Source of the DNA: Streptomyces sp. WM6386
GTDB taxonomy: Bacteria; Actinomycetota; Actinomycetes; Streptomycetales; Streptomycetaceae
Reading direction: 5' to 3'
Length of the DNA stretch: 64,000 bases
Assembly (NCBI RefSeq): GCF_000972385.1
Contig: NZ_JXTE01000025.1
Coordinates: 30,000-93,999 of the forward strand
The notes under the pieces: model-generated
What the model was told of the DNA's origin: nothing
Seen by the model: the letters and a program-made list of their open reading frames with translations, nothing else
Database searches by the model: none
Part shown: piece by piece, positions 33,369-42,113 of the stretch
Layout: the number at the start of each line of letters is the position of its first letter
Numbering within the stretch: the stretch's first letter is position 1
Program-made: the position numbers and the translations under genes

Positions 33369-34654
33369 GTGTCGGATGTGGCTGGTCACAGAGTCGTACG
33401 GTCCCTCGGCATGCCTGTGGAGTATCCGTCTGAGGAGCAAGAGGCCCGCTACGGCCGGTTCGGCCGCGGAGCCGACGCCTTGGAGCTGGAGGAGTTCTTC
33501 CGGCTGTCGCCGGCGGCGCCGGAGCTGGCGCGGGCCAAGCGCCGTCCGGCGACTCGTCTGGGGTGGGCGGTGCAGTGGGGCACGGGGCGCATATTGGGCA
33601 CCTTCCTGACCGAGGAACCGACAGCGGTGCCGGCCGCCGCGGTGCGGTTCGTCGCCGAGCAACTCGGGGTGGATGACGAGCGCTTCGCCGAGTACGGCGG
33701 ACGTGGGAAGACGGCGTACGAGCATGCGTGGGAGATCCGCGACGTGTACGGCTACCGGGACCTCGCGGCCGGGGAGGCGGAGCTGCGGGCGTTCTGGGCG
33801 TCGTGTGGTCGTCGCTGGAGGGACCACACGCGCTGTTTGACCGGGCGGTGGTGTGGCTGGTGAACAGTCGGGTGCTGCTGCCGGGCATCACGACGCCGGT
33901 GCGGGCGGAGGAGAACAACCGGCTGCACGCATCGGTGTACAAGGCGGTGCCGGGCAGACTGCGCACCGACATGCTGGAGACGGCCACCGTCGATGACGCG
34001 CTCGATCTGCTGCGCGGGCTGACGGCGACAAAGCTTCTGGCCAAGGCCGAGCGCCTGGCCACGGAGGCGAAGCTCAAGGCGCAGCCGCAGCTGCAGAAGG
34101 CCGCGCTGCAGGTCGCCGCGGCGGTGGACGTTTTGATGGCGACGCCGCCGGCGACGGAGACCGGCGAGATGGTCTCCGTCCTCGACGCCTGGTCGACAAT
34201 CGGGCAGGTGGTACCACGCAAACAGCTGGCCGCCGCGCTCGCCACCATCGCCGTGGCAGTCCCGGACGGCGACGGGGATGACGAGGCGGAGTGGTGGACG
34301 GAGCTGGTTGTCCGCTACGGCACCGGGCGCAGCTTCACCCGGCTGCTGGTCGAGGTCATCGACTTCGGCGCCGTCCCGGCCGGTGTCCCAGTCGTGGAGG
34401 CGCTCAAGCGCCTGCTGGAGCTGATCGGCCGCAAGAAGGCCGGCGCCGGGGAGGTCGCGGGTGAGCTGGTGACCGGCTCCTGGCGGCGGCTGGTGTTCGC
34501 CGACCCAGACATCGAGGCCGGCCTGGTGGACCGGGCTGCGTACTCGTTCTGCGTCCTGGAGCACCTGCACCGCGCGCTGCGCCGGCGGGATGGCCTGGGC
34601 GGTGGGTCCGCGGCGGCGGCCGGCCGTGCGGGGTGGGTGTTGCCGAAGAAGTAG
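33369..34654 (+). pseudogene. tnpA: Tn3-family transposase, frameshifted and truncated
   Basis: The first part (33369 to about 33800) encodes the N-terminal DUF4158 domain (EYPSEEQEARYGRFGR; RFVAEQLGVDD). Homology then shifts one frame near 33790-33815 into VWSSLEGPHALFDRAVVWL, VNSRVLLPGITT and the middle helical domain, ending at 34654 with LVDRAAYSFCVLEHLHRALR. Full-length Tn3 transposases have about 1000 residues; the C-terminal DDE catalytic domain is absent. The gene is therefore dead twice over. Confidence 0.85.
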
Positions 34655-34693
34655 ACGCCGAGTTCGAAGGTCATGCCAGGCGTCCTTGGGCTG

Positions 34694-35332
34694 TCAGTTG
34701 CTGATGGCGGGCATGGCCCGCCGGTAGCGGGTGTCGGTGAGCTGGGAGACGAGGAACGCGGCGATGTCGGTGCGGCTCATGACGGAGCCGACCTTGTCGT
34801 GGCCGAGGAACCCGGAGCGGATGCGACCGGTGGAGGGCTTGTCCGTGGGGTTGGTGATGCGGGCGATGGTGTAGTCGAGATCCGAGCCGGTGACGGCCTC
34901 GGTCATGCCCGTCACCTCCGTGAGCGCGTTGGGGAACATCAGCTTCGCCATGACGGGGAGCACCTTGTGCTTCCAGTGCGTCTTGTCACGCGGGTCGGCC
35001 AGCGATGGGGTGGCCAGCCCGATGAACCGCCGTACGCCTTGCTTCTGCATCGCTTGCACGATGATGCGGGTGCCGTCCGTCAGCGGGGTGCCGGTGGTGG
35101 AGCGCTTGAGGGACGGGCCCAGGGCGCTGATGACGGCGTCCGTTCCGGTGATGGCCTGTTCGACGGCGGCCCTGTCGGACAGTTGCCCGCTGACGAGGGT
35201 GAGGTGGGGGTGGGTGAAGGTGAGCTTGGCGGGGCTGCGGGTCAGGGCGGTGACGTGGTGGTTGGCGTCGAGGAGTTGCTGGACGAGCAGGCGGCCGATG
35301 CCGCCGGTGGCGCCGAAGACGGTGACGCGCAT
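34694..35332 (-). CDS. NmrA/SDR_a5-like NAD(P)-binding protein (transposon cargo)
   Basis: 212 residues. It opens MRVTVFGATGGIGRLLVQQL, an atypical-SDR Rossmann start; no YxxxK motif is evident. Such proteins reduce quinones or sense NADP(H). It is first downstream of the transposase remnant and last in the minus-strand cargo row. GGAG lies upstream of the ATG. Likely roles are electrophile or quinone detoxification. Confidence 0.8.
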   Translation of the reverse strand: MRVTVFGATGGIGRLLVQQLLDANHHVTALTRSPAKLTFTHPHLTLVSGQLSDRAAVEQAITGTDAVISALGPSLKRSTTGTPLTDGTRIIVQAMQKQGVRRFIGLATPSLADPRDKTHWKHKVLPVMAKLMFPNALTEVTGMTEAVTGSDLDYTIARITNPTDKPSTGRIRSGFLGHDKVGSVMSRTDIAAFLVSQLTDTRYRRAMPAISN

Positions 35333-35426
35333 CGGAGGTCTCCTTGTGTGGGGTGCGGGGCGGTGTCCGGGCCGATCTCACCAGGAAGAGGTGTGGGCCG
35401 GTCCCGGGACACGCGCGTCGGGCGGG

Positions 35427-35798
35427 TTAGAAGTTGTAGGGGCCGAAGCGTCCCCAGGCGACCACGGCGGCCAGGATGAGCAGGACCGTGTTGAAGGCGA
35501 TGGCCTGCGGTTCCTTGCGGCGGGCGTGGGTGAGCGCGGCAAGGGCCATTACCACCGCCAGGCCGGTCGCGGCCAGCGGGGTCAGTACGGGGGCTGTGCC
35601 GGTGGCCGCGGGCAGGATCAGCCCGAGCGCGGCGGCGAACTCGACGACGCCGATGAAGCGCACGGTGTCGGCGGAGAAGTCGGCCACCCACGGCAGCTTC
35701 TCGGCGAGCTTGTCCTTGGGCTGGGTGGACTTCATCACGCCGGCCATCGCGAACATGGCGGCGAGTACGGCCTGCACGGTCCACAGGAGGGCGTTCAC
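35427..35798 (-). CDS. DoxX-family membrane protein (transposon cargo)
   Basis: 123 residues with about four transmembrane helices (MNALLWTVQAVLAAMFAMAG at the start). The segment MKSTQPKDKLAEKLPWVADF is typical of DoxX-like proteins. It lies between two NAD(P)-dependent reductase genes in the cargo. This is a second DoxX gene only 2.2 kb from the one at 32913, but the two proteins look only distantly related. Confidence 0.82.
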   Translation of the reverse strand: MNALLWTVQAVLAAMFAMAGVMKSTQPKDKLAEKLPWVADFSADTVRFIGVVEFAAALGLILPAATGTAPVLTPLAATGLAVVMALAALTHARRKEPQAIAFNTVLLILAAVVAWGRFGPYNF

Positions 35799-35915
35799 AG
35801 CAGGAAATCCCTTGGGGACGGTCGGAGGACGGGGCGGGCCCGGGAGTCAAGAAGGGAACGGCCCCGGGAGAGGAGGCGCGCGGGCCTCCCCTCCCGCTTC
35901 AGCGGGGGTGGCCGG

Positions 35916-36596
35916 TCAGCCGTGGAAGACGGCTTCTGCGCGGTTGCGGGCCTCGTGCAGCTCCCAGTACAGGGGCGCGATCTCCTGCGGTGTGGCGGTC
36001 GAGATGCCGTCGGGCCCGCCTTCGCCGATCCACGCGTTGATGGCGACGTGGGCGGCGTGGACACCGCTGTCGGACAGTTCCTTGTTCAGATTGATCACCC
36101 AGTTGCGCAGCGCGCCGGCGGCGGCGTTGACGTTGCCGAGCATCGGGAGCGGGTCGACCGATCCGCCGCCGGTGGTGAACAGCAGCGTTCCGGCGCCGGC
36201 CGCACGCATCGCCGGCAGCACCGCACGGGCGGCTGCAACGGCGCCGTAGAGGGTGTACTCAATCTGCGGCTGCAGATTCTCCACCGTCACCTCGGACGGG
36301 ACGGCCATGGTGAAGCCGGGCACCGGGGAGTGCGGGGCGGGCGAGTACTCCAGTACGTCGATGGTGCCGAAGCGTTCCTTGGCGGCGTCCAGTGCCGCCG
36401 TCAGGGAGAACCGGTCCAGGACGTCGGCGGCGAAGCCCTCGGCCATGATGCCCTCGCCCGCGAGCTGCTCGGCCAGGGCGTCGAGCTTGTCCTTGGTGCG
36501 GGCGATGAGCGCGACGTTGAAACCGCGGCTGCCGAAGGTGCGGGCGATGGCCAGGCCCATGCCGGGGCCGGCGCCGACGATGGCGATGGTGGACAT
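35916..36596 (-). CDS. Short-chain dehydrogenase-like protein (transposon cargo)
   Basis: 226 residues from ATG 36596. It opens MSTIAIVGAGPGMGLAIART, a Rossmann motif, and has LIARTKDKLDALAEQLAGEG. The usual YxxxK is not evident; the region reads GNVNAAAGALRNWVINLNKE. It belongs to a divergent SDR group common in actinomycete stress clusters. Its start lies 64 bases downstream of the neighbouring SDR's stop. Confidence 0.82.
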   Translation of the reverse strand: MSTIAIVGAGPGMGLAIARTFGSRGFNVALIARTKDKLDALAEQLAGEGIMAEGFAADVLDRFSLTAALDAAKERFGTIDVLEYSPAPHSPVPGFTMAVPSEVTVENLQPQIEYTLYGAVAAARAVLPAMRAAGAGTLLFTTGGGSVDPLPMLGNVNAAAGALRNWVINLNKELSDSGVHAAHVAINAWIGEGGPDGISTATPQEIAPLYWELHEARNRAEAVFHG

Positions 36597-36660
36597 GATG
36601 CGGATCTCTTCCACTTCGATCGGAGGCGGCGGCTGGGCTCGGCCGCCGCCGGGGTGGGAG

Positions 36661-37425
36661 TCAGACGGCGGACCAGCCGTTGTCGACGGGCAGGATCGCG
36701 CCGGAGATGTTGCTCGCGGCGTCCGAGGCCAGGAACACGATCGCGTCGGCCTGTTCCTCGGCTGCCGCCGGGCGACCGACGTTGCCGAAGTAGCTGCCCA
36801 CAACGGCCGGGCCGTGGGCGCCCTCAGCCGCATCGACCTGGATGCCGGTGGCGGTCCCACCGGGCGCGACGGCGTTGGCGCGGATGCCCTTGTCCCGGTA
36901 CATCACCGCCAGGGACTTGGTCAGGCCCGAGATGCCGTGCTTGGAGACGGTGTAGGCGGCCCCGGCCGCCGAGCCGCGCAGGGACGCCTCGGAGGCGGTG
37001 AAGACAATCGAGCCCCGTCCCGCGTCGAGCATGTACGGCAGCACGGCGCGCGTCAGCAGGAACGGCGCGGTCAGGTTGATCCGCAGCACCCGCTCCCACA
37101 CCGCGTCGCTGACGTCGGCCGCGGCCGACATGTCGTCCATGATCCCGGCGTTGTTCACCAGGACGTCGATGCGCCCGAACTCGGAGATCGCGCGGGCGGT
37201 GACCTGCTCGACGACGGCCGGGTCGCTCAGGTCCCCGACGACCGTGCGCGCGATACCGCCTGCCGCCTCGATCTGGGCGGCGACGTCCTTGGCGCCGTCG
37301 GCGTTGATGTCGGCTATCAGTACGCTTGCGCCCTGCTCGGCGAACCGCACGGCGGCGGCCCGTCCGATGCCCGAGCCGCCGCCGGTGACTATCACGCTGC
37401 GGCCGGAGAATGCGATGGTGCTCAT
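36661..37425 (-). CDS. Short-chain dehydrogenase/reductase (transposon cargo)
   Basis: 254 residues, classical SDR. The cofactor motif is TGGGSGIGRAAAVRFAEQG, with NNAGIMDD and the catalytic YTVSK (Ser in FTASEA). GGAAGC precedes the ATG. It sits between the divergent SDR-like gene and the quinone oxidoreductase in the same orientation, so the cargo probably forms one operon read from the promoter at about 38450. Confidence 0.9.
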   Translation of the reverse strand: MSTIAFSGRSVIVTGGGSGIGRAAAVRFAEQGASVLIADINADGAKDVAAQIEAAGGIARTVVGDLSDPAVVEQVTARAISEFGRIDVLVNNAGIMDDMSAAADVSDAVWERVLRINLTAPFLLTRAVLPYMLDAGRGSIVFTASEASLRGSAAGAAYTVSKHGISGLTKSLAVMYRDKGIRANAVAPGGTATGIQVDAAEGAHGPAVVGSYFGNVGRPAAAEEQADAIVFLASDAASNISGAILPVDNGWSAV

Positions 37426-37479
37426 GATGACGCTTCCTTCGTGGGGGGTGGTCCTACTTCGTAGGGGAGGTCTCGCCGG

Positions 37480-38418
37480 TCAGGAGCAGGCGACGGCGAT
37501 CTTGCCGAGCGCGCCGGCGCCGAACGCCGCGAACGCCTTCTCGGCCTGCTCCAGCGGGTAGGTGGCGGTCACCGGTACGCGCAGCGCGCCGGAGGCGGCC
37601 TGGCCGGCCAGCGTGGCGAGGGTCTGGGCGTTCGCGTCGGCCATGATCGGGTGGACGGTGACGTCCCGGCCCTCGACCGCCTCCTGCGTCAGGCCCAAGG
37701 TAGAGGCGATCCGCCCGCCCGGCCTGAGCAGACCCGCGAGCGACACACCGTCACCCGCCAGGTGCACGACCGCGTCCACGCCCTGCGGCGCGAGCCCACG
37801 CACCTGTCCGTCCAGATCGCCGGTGAAGTCCACTACGGCGACGTCGGCGCCCGTCAGGCCGGTGACGAAGTCCGCCTCCGCGCCGGGACGGGCGGTGGCG
37901 ATCACCCGGGCGCCGCGAGCGGCGGACAGCTGCGCGGCCAGCGCGCCGACACCGCCGGTGGCACCCGAGACCAGCACCGTCTCCCCGGCAGCCACCTTCA
38001 GCGCCGCCAGGCTGTCGAAGGCCGCGGTCCCGGCCAGACCCAGCGCACCCGCGTCCGCAACGTCCAGGCCCGCGGGAACGTGGGCGACGCCATGGCCGGC
38101 GGACACAGTGACGTACTCGGCCAGCGAGCCGGTGCCCAGGAACGGCTTCATCACCACGCCGAAGACAGCGTCCCCGACGGCGAAGCCCTCCGCGCCCTCG
38201 CCGAGTGCCTCGACGGTGCCGGCGAAGTCCTTGCCGACCACAAGGGGGAACCGGTGTTCCATCATCCCCTGCAGGTAGCCGGCCGCGGTCGCGGCGTCGA
38301 AGCCGTTCACCGACGAGGCGGCCACCCTCACCAGCAGCTCACCGGCCTCCGGGCGCGGAGCGGCGATCTCGACCACGGCCGGGGTCGAGGGAACGGTATC
38401 CAGTGCGACAGCACGCAT
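37480..38418 (-). CDS. Medium-chain NADP-dependent quinone oxidoreductase / alcohol dehydrogenase (transposon cargo)
   Basis: 312 residues. The N-terminal GroES-like domain has KDFAGTVEALGEGAEGF, and the cofactor site is VLVSGATGGVGALAAQL. No structural zinc cysteine cluster is seen, which fits the quinone oxidoreductase branch. ATG 38418 has GGAAGG upstream. It is first in the cargo operon, divergent from a truncated TetR gene, with an operator-like palindrome between them. Confidence 0.88.
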   Translation of the reverse strand: MRAVALDTVPSTPAVVEIAAPRPEAGELLVRVAASSVNGFDAATAAGYLQGMMEHRFPLVVGKDFAGTVEALGEGAEGFAVGDAVFGVVMKPFLGTGSLAEYVTVSAGHGVAHVPAGLDVADAGALGLAGTAAFDSLAALKVAAGETVLVSGATGGVGALAAQLSAARGARVIATARPGAEADFVTGLTGADVAVVDFTGDLDGQVRGLAPQGVDAVVHLAGDGVSLAGLLRPGGRIASTLGLTQEAVEGRDVTVHPIMADANAQTLATLAGQAASGALRVPVTATYPLEQAEKAFAAFGAGALGKIAVACS

Positions 38419-38477
38419 GACAACACCTTCCATAAGTGAAACGGCCTTCCCGTTTCTGTCATCCAGCGTAACAACTC

Positions 38478-38499
38478 AAGTGGGCCAGTTGTTCCACTT
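38478..38499. promoter_or_regulatory. Operator-like palindrome between cargo operon and truncated TetR gene
   Basis: AAGTGG and CCACTT arms flank 10 bases, between divergent starts at 38418 and 38514. This fits a binding site for the TetR protein whose gene was truncated. With the regulator broken, the cargo operon may be constitutively expressed. Confidence 0.6.
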
Positions 38500-38513
38500 C
38501 GGTGGATGGGCGC

Positions 38514-38650
38514 ATGACCGACACCGCAGGCACCAGCAAAACCCCAGGTCGCGAGCCCGACACTGGACTGCGCGCGGACGCCGAACGCAACCGCGACCGC
38601 ATCCTGGCCGCCGGCCGCCGCCTCTACGCCGCCGAAGGACTCGGTTGGAC
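38514..38650 (+). pseudogene. Truncated TetR-family regulator
   Basis: About 45 codons encode a TetR N-terminus (GLRADAERNRDRILAAGRRL, then YAAEGLGW). The sequence leaves the family just before the recognition helix and passes into the resolvase gene region. The frame continues without TetR similarity. It is the lost repressor of the divergent cargo operon. Confidence 0.75.
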
Positions 38651-38673
38651 ACCTGACCGAGCTGCCCCGGCCG

Positions 38674-39328
38674 GTGGGCGCCGGCGCCGAGGCGGTCGGG
38701 CACGTCCGCCTCGGATACGCCCGCGCCTCGACCGCCCGGCTGTCCCTCGACGCACGGCTCGACTCCCTCGCCGAGGCCGGGGTGACGCGAGTCTTCTCGG
38801 GAGAAGATCTCCACTCGCGCCACCATGCGCCCCGAGCTGGAGGCCGCCGTGAAGCTCGCCGGGGAGATCCGCTCCTCCGGCGTTGCGGTGGCCCTGGTCG
38901 TCCATGAGCGCAAGCGGCTCGGCCGTGGCATCGAACTCGCCATGCTCGCCGAGGAGCTGAAAGCCAGCGGCGTCGGCCTGGAATTCCTCACCGGGGAGCT
39001 GCAGGGCTCGCACGACCCTTCCTGGATCGTGTTTACCGTGCTCGCCGCGATGTCCGGCATGGAGCGCGAGTACATCCGCGACCGCGCCCTCGAAGGCCGC
39101 GAGTCCGCTCGCAAGCGCGGCAAGACCATCGGCGGCGCGGGTGTCACCGCCGACTCCATGCTGTCCATGGCCCTCCACCTGTGTGACCGGGAGATGAGCC
39201 TGCGCCACATCGCCAAGCGGCTCGTCATCACGACGGGTGCGAAGAAGGGTCAGCACCCCTCGCCCGCCACCGTCATGCGGATGCTGCGAGACCACGACGA
39301 ACAGCAGCCCGCCGCCATGGCGCCTTAA
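38674..39328 (+). pseudogene. tnpR: Serine resolvase/recombinase of the Tn3 element, frameshifted
   Basis: The first frame encodes VRLGYARASTARLSLDARLD and SLAEAGVTRVFSG, the start of a serine resolvase with its catalytic Ser region. Around 38797-38801 one extra G shifts the frame; the next frame continues EKISTRAT and then MRPELEAAVKLAGEIRSSG, ERKRLGRGIELAMLAEEL, AAMSGMEREYIRDRALEG, to the HTH end at 39328. Removing one G from the GGGA run would restore one protein. If it is not a sequencing error, resolution of cointegrates is lost. Confidence 0.85.
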
Positions 39329-39360
39329 CCGCTCATTTCCGTTCCGATGCTCCCCGAGGG
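39326..39360. repeat. Tn3-family right terminal inverted repeat
   Basis: Its reverse complement matches the left end at 33305-33339 at 30 of 35 positions. It starts at the resolvase stop. From 39361 to 39534 I see no gene. Confidence 0.85.
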
Positions 39361-39534
39361 TCATCGCGCGCCACGCCACCAGCTGTCCGGGACCCTGCCC
39401 TGCCTCGGACTGCGCGAACGGCGACGGGGCGCAGTCCGGGTAGGGGATCGGCACGAGCGCCGGCGGTCCGGCGAAGCATCTGGCGCTCCCTGACGCTCTC
39501 CGGCCGATCTCCTCCGGTCGTGCTCCTGTTCGGT

Positions 39535-40989
39535 TCAAGGCCGCCGGGCCGTGCCGCCCTTCGGGATCAGCATCGTCGACAGCCCTCCGATCAGGACCAG
39601 GCCGGCACACGTGTACACCGCCGCCTCGAAGGCCCCCTCTGTCGCAGCGCCACCGTGCGCGGTCGCACTCGCGGTCAGGATCGCCGCGAGTACCTGAGTG
39701 AGGACCGATCCGCCGATGAGCCGCAGAGTGTAGTTGGCCGACATGGCGATCGCGGTCAGGGACGGCTCGACGCCTCGTATCACGAGGTTGGCGACGGACG
39801 CGCTGCACATCCCGAACCCGATCCCGCCGAGGAAGAGCGCCACCGGGATGACCGCGTGCGTGCCGTGGAACAGGGCGATCGCCAGATACTCGACCAGGAA
39901 GAGGCCGAAGCTGGCCGCGAGCAGGGTCCGAGGGTCGGCGACGCTCTTGAGGAAGGTGGTCAGCGGCCCGCCGATCAGGATGCCTATGCTGCACGCGAGC
40001 AGCAGCCGTCCGGCGTCGGTGGCCGTCTCTCCCCAGTTCCACGAGGTCTTCACGGCGCCGAGGACCACGAGCTGGGGAATCAGGAAGTTGGCCCCGAGGC
40101 TGCCCACGCTGTCGGCGAGCGCGGGAATGTTCAGGGACCACACAGACCGCCGGGACAGCGCGCGCAGGTCCACCATCGGATCCCGTACGGTCAGCTCCGC
40201 CTTGGCGAAGCCGGCCGCTGCGACCAGGCTCAGCGCCACGCACAGAAGACCCTTCGCCGAAAGCCAGCCCCACTGGGAACCCTTGCTGATGTACAGCAGC
40301 AGTGGGACCAGGGCTGTCGCGAGCAGGAGCGCGCCCAGCAGGTCGATTCTCCTGCGCCCCTCCGTGATGGTCGGCCGCAGTCCGAGGACGGTCACGGACA
40401 ACAACAGGACGCCGGCCCCGGCGACGATGGCCACGGACCACGCCAGCCAGTCCAGTCCGAGGTGGTCGACGATCGGCCCCGAGAACAGGAAGCCGAACCC
40501 CGCGCCCACCCCGAAGACCGCACTCAGCAGGCTGACGCCGAGACCGACCCGCTCCGGCCTCAGCGCGTCCCGGGCCACGCTGAGGGACAACGGAACGGCG
40601 GCGACCGTGGCGCCCTGCAGGACACGACCGAGGACCAGCACGGGAAGACTGGAGGCCAGGCCCGCGATGGCAGCCCCCACACCGGTGATCACGAGGACAA
40701 CGACGAGCAGTCGGCCCCGACCGTACAGGTCTCCCAGCCGGCCGGCGATCGGCGTGACGACCGCCGCGAACAGAAGGTGGCCGGTGAGTAGCCAGCTGAC
40801 GTCGGCGAGCGGCTTTCCGTACTCCGCCGCGACCGCCGGCAGGGCGGGCGAGTAGAGGGTCTCGGCCAGCAGGAAGGGCAGCGCGGCGAACATCAGTGCC
40901 GCGATGACGGCGAACTCACGGAAACCGGAGGCCCCTTCGGCCTCCGGGGAACGCTCGCTGACATCAACAGGAGGTGGTTGCAGGTCCAT
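39535..40989 (-). CDS. MFS transporter of the 14-helix drug/proton antiporter type
   Basis: 484 residues with roughly fourteen hydrophobic helices. The loop motif GRLGDLYGRGRLLVVV lies near residue 84 and the motif C region LGRVLQGATVAAVPLSL near residue 125. It resembles EmrB/QacA-type export pumps. It is in the interrupted part of the cluster, between the transposon and the acyl-CoA dehydrogenase genes, with no copy of the 24-bp motif. It may export toxic aromatics. Confidence 0.88.
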   Translation of the reverse strand: MDLQPPPVDVSERSPEAEGASGFREFAVIAALMFAALPFLLAETLYSPALPAVAAEYGKPLADVSWLLTGHLLFAAVVTPIAGRLGDLYGRGRLLVVVLVITGVGAAIAGLASSLPVLVLGRVLQGATVAAVPLSLSVARDALRPERVGLGVSLLSAVFGVGAGFGFLFSGPIVDHLGLDWLAWSVAIVAGAGVLLLSVTVLGLRPTITEGRRRIDLLGALLLATALVPLLLYISKGSQWGWLSAKGLLCVALSLVAAAGFAKAELTVRDPMVDLRALSRRSVWSLNIPALADSVGSLGANFLIPQLVVLGAVKTSWNWGETATDAGRLLLACSIGILIGGPLTTFLKSVADPRTLLAASFGLFLVEYLAIALFHGTHAVIPVALFLGGIGFGMCSASVANLVIRGVEPSLTAIAMSANYTLRLIGGSVLTQVLAAILTASATAHGGAATEGAFEAAVYTCAGLVLIGGLSTMLIPKGGTARRP

Positions 40990-41033
40990 GCGTGCGGCTC
41001 CTCATGTGTGGCTGATCGTCCGTCGGTGGTGTG

Positions 41034-42113
41034 TTACTCCGCTTCGGTGATGAGCGGCCAGATTCCGGATGCGCCCGCGGCCAGGGCCCGCCCGCCGATC
41101 TCGGTGGCCCAGTAGGCCTCGTCACCGGCCTCGTCGCGCCAGGCCCACAGGCGGGTGGTGGCCAGCCGCAGCGGGTGCTCGTCGGTGAAGCCGATGGCGC
41201 CGTGAACCTGGTGGGCGATACGCGCGACCACTCCGGCTCCCCGCCCCGCCTGGACCTTGGCGGCGGCGACGGCCACAGCTGCCCGCTCGTCCGCGACGTC
41301 TTCGGCATCACACAGGGCGACGGCGGCGTCGGCCGCCGCACGGATCGCCGCGGCCTCGGCGGCCAGCTCGGCGACCTGCTGCTGGACGGCCTGAAAGCGT
41401 CCCAGCGCCCTGCCGAACTGCTCGCGTTCGGTGGTGTAACTCAGGGTGAGAGCCAGGGCGCGCTCGGCAGCCCCGGCGATCAGTACCGTACGCAGGAGAG
41501 CTTGGCGCAGGCGCAGCCGATCGGCGGTGCCGGGAGGTACGGATGCCACGAGATCCGGTTCCGGCCGGGTGTCGACGCTCAGGTCGTCGCGTGGCTCTCC
41601 AGCCGAGTTGAGGCCCGGCAGGGGTGTGACGTCCTGAGGCCTGAGCAATACGACGGCCTGCTCGCCGTCCTCCGACACCACCACGACGGCCACCCCGGCC
41701 GCGTGCCGGCCCCACGGCACCCGGGGCAGCCGGCCCCGCAGTTGCCATCGGCCTGCCGTGTGCCGGGCGGTGAGCGCGCCGGTCCCGTCCGCCGCGGTCA
41801 AAGGGCCTGCGGGCACCGGCAGTCCGCCCTCGGCCAGCAGCCAGGCACCGAGCAGCGCCGTCTCCCCCAGAGGCACCGAGGCGGCGTGTTCGCCGGCCGC
41901 GCCGATGATCGCGGCCGCCTCGTGGAGTGTTCCGCCGCTGCCGCCGGACTTCTCCGGCACGGACACCAGGGTGAGCCCGGATTCCTTCAGCGCCTTCCAC
42001 AGTTCCGGGTCCCATGCGCCCGCAGGGGGCCGCCCGTCGTCGTGCGCGGCGAAGATCTCGGCGCAGGTCGCGCTCAGCAGCCGCAGTTCGTCCTCGGACA
42101 CCGTGCTCGTCAT
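41034..42113 (-). CDS. Acyl-CoA dehydrogenase, second subunit of a heteromeric enzyme
   Basis: 359 residues. The C-terminal part has QVHGAIGFTDEHPLRLATTR, typical of the partner subunit of actinomycete alpha-beta acyl-CoA dehydrogenases used in steroid breakdown. The N-terminal domain is weakly conserved. ATG 42113 overlaps the stop of the companion dehydrogenase (ATGA), as expected for subunits of one enzyme. It is last in the operon that starts at 45958. Confidence 0.88.
   Translation of the reverse strand: MTSTVSEDELRLLSATCAEIFAAHDDGRPPAGAWDPELWKALKESGLTLVSVPEKSGGSGGTLHEAAAIIGAAGEHAASVPLGETALLGAWLLAEGGLPVPAGPLTAADGTGALTARHTAGRWQLRGRLPRVPWGRHAAGVAVVVVSEDGEQAVVLLRPQDVTPLPGLNSAGEPRDDLSVDTRPEPDLVASVPPGTADRLRLRQALLRTVLIAGAAERALALTLSYTTEREQFGRALGRFQAVQQQVAELAAEAAAIRAAADAAVALCDAEDVADERAAVAVAAAKVQAGRGAGVVARIAHQVHGAIGFTDEHPLRLATTRLWAWRDEAGDEAYWATEIGGRALAAGASGIWPLITEAE

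Larger units (their letters stand above)
33305..39360. mobile_element. Defective Tn3-family transposon with oxidoreductase cargo
   Basis: The element is bounded by matching terminal inverted repeats (30 of 35 bases identical). Inside are, in order, a frameshifted transposase lacking its catalytic domain, five minus-strand cargo genes (NmrA-like reductase, DoxX, SDR, SDR, quinone oxidoreductase), a truncated TetR gene and a frameshifted serine resolvase. No 5-bp target duplication is visible at the ends, so the flanks may have changed since insertion. It cannot move by itself but could be mobilised by a related transposase. Confidence 0.85.

Noticed and set aside
33300..39365. CCCTC/GAGGG at the transposon ends as a target-site duplication
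   Set aside because: These are inverted, not direct, and continue the terminal repeat. No 5-bp direct repeat flanks the element.
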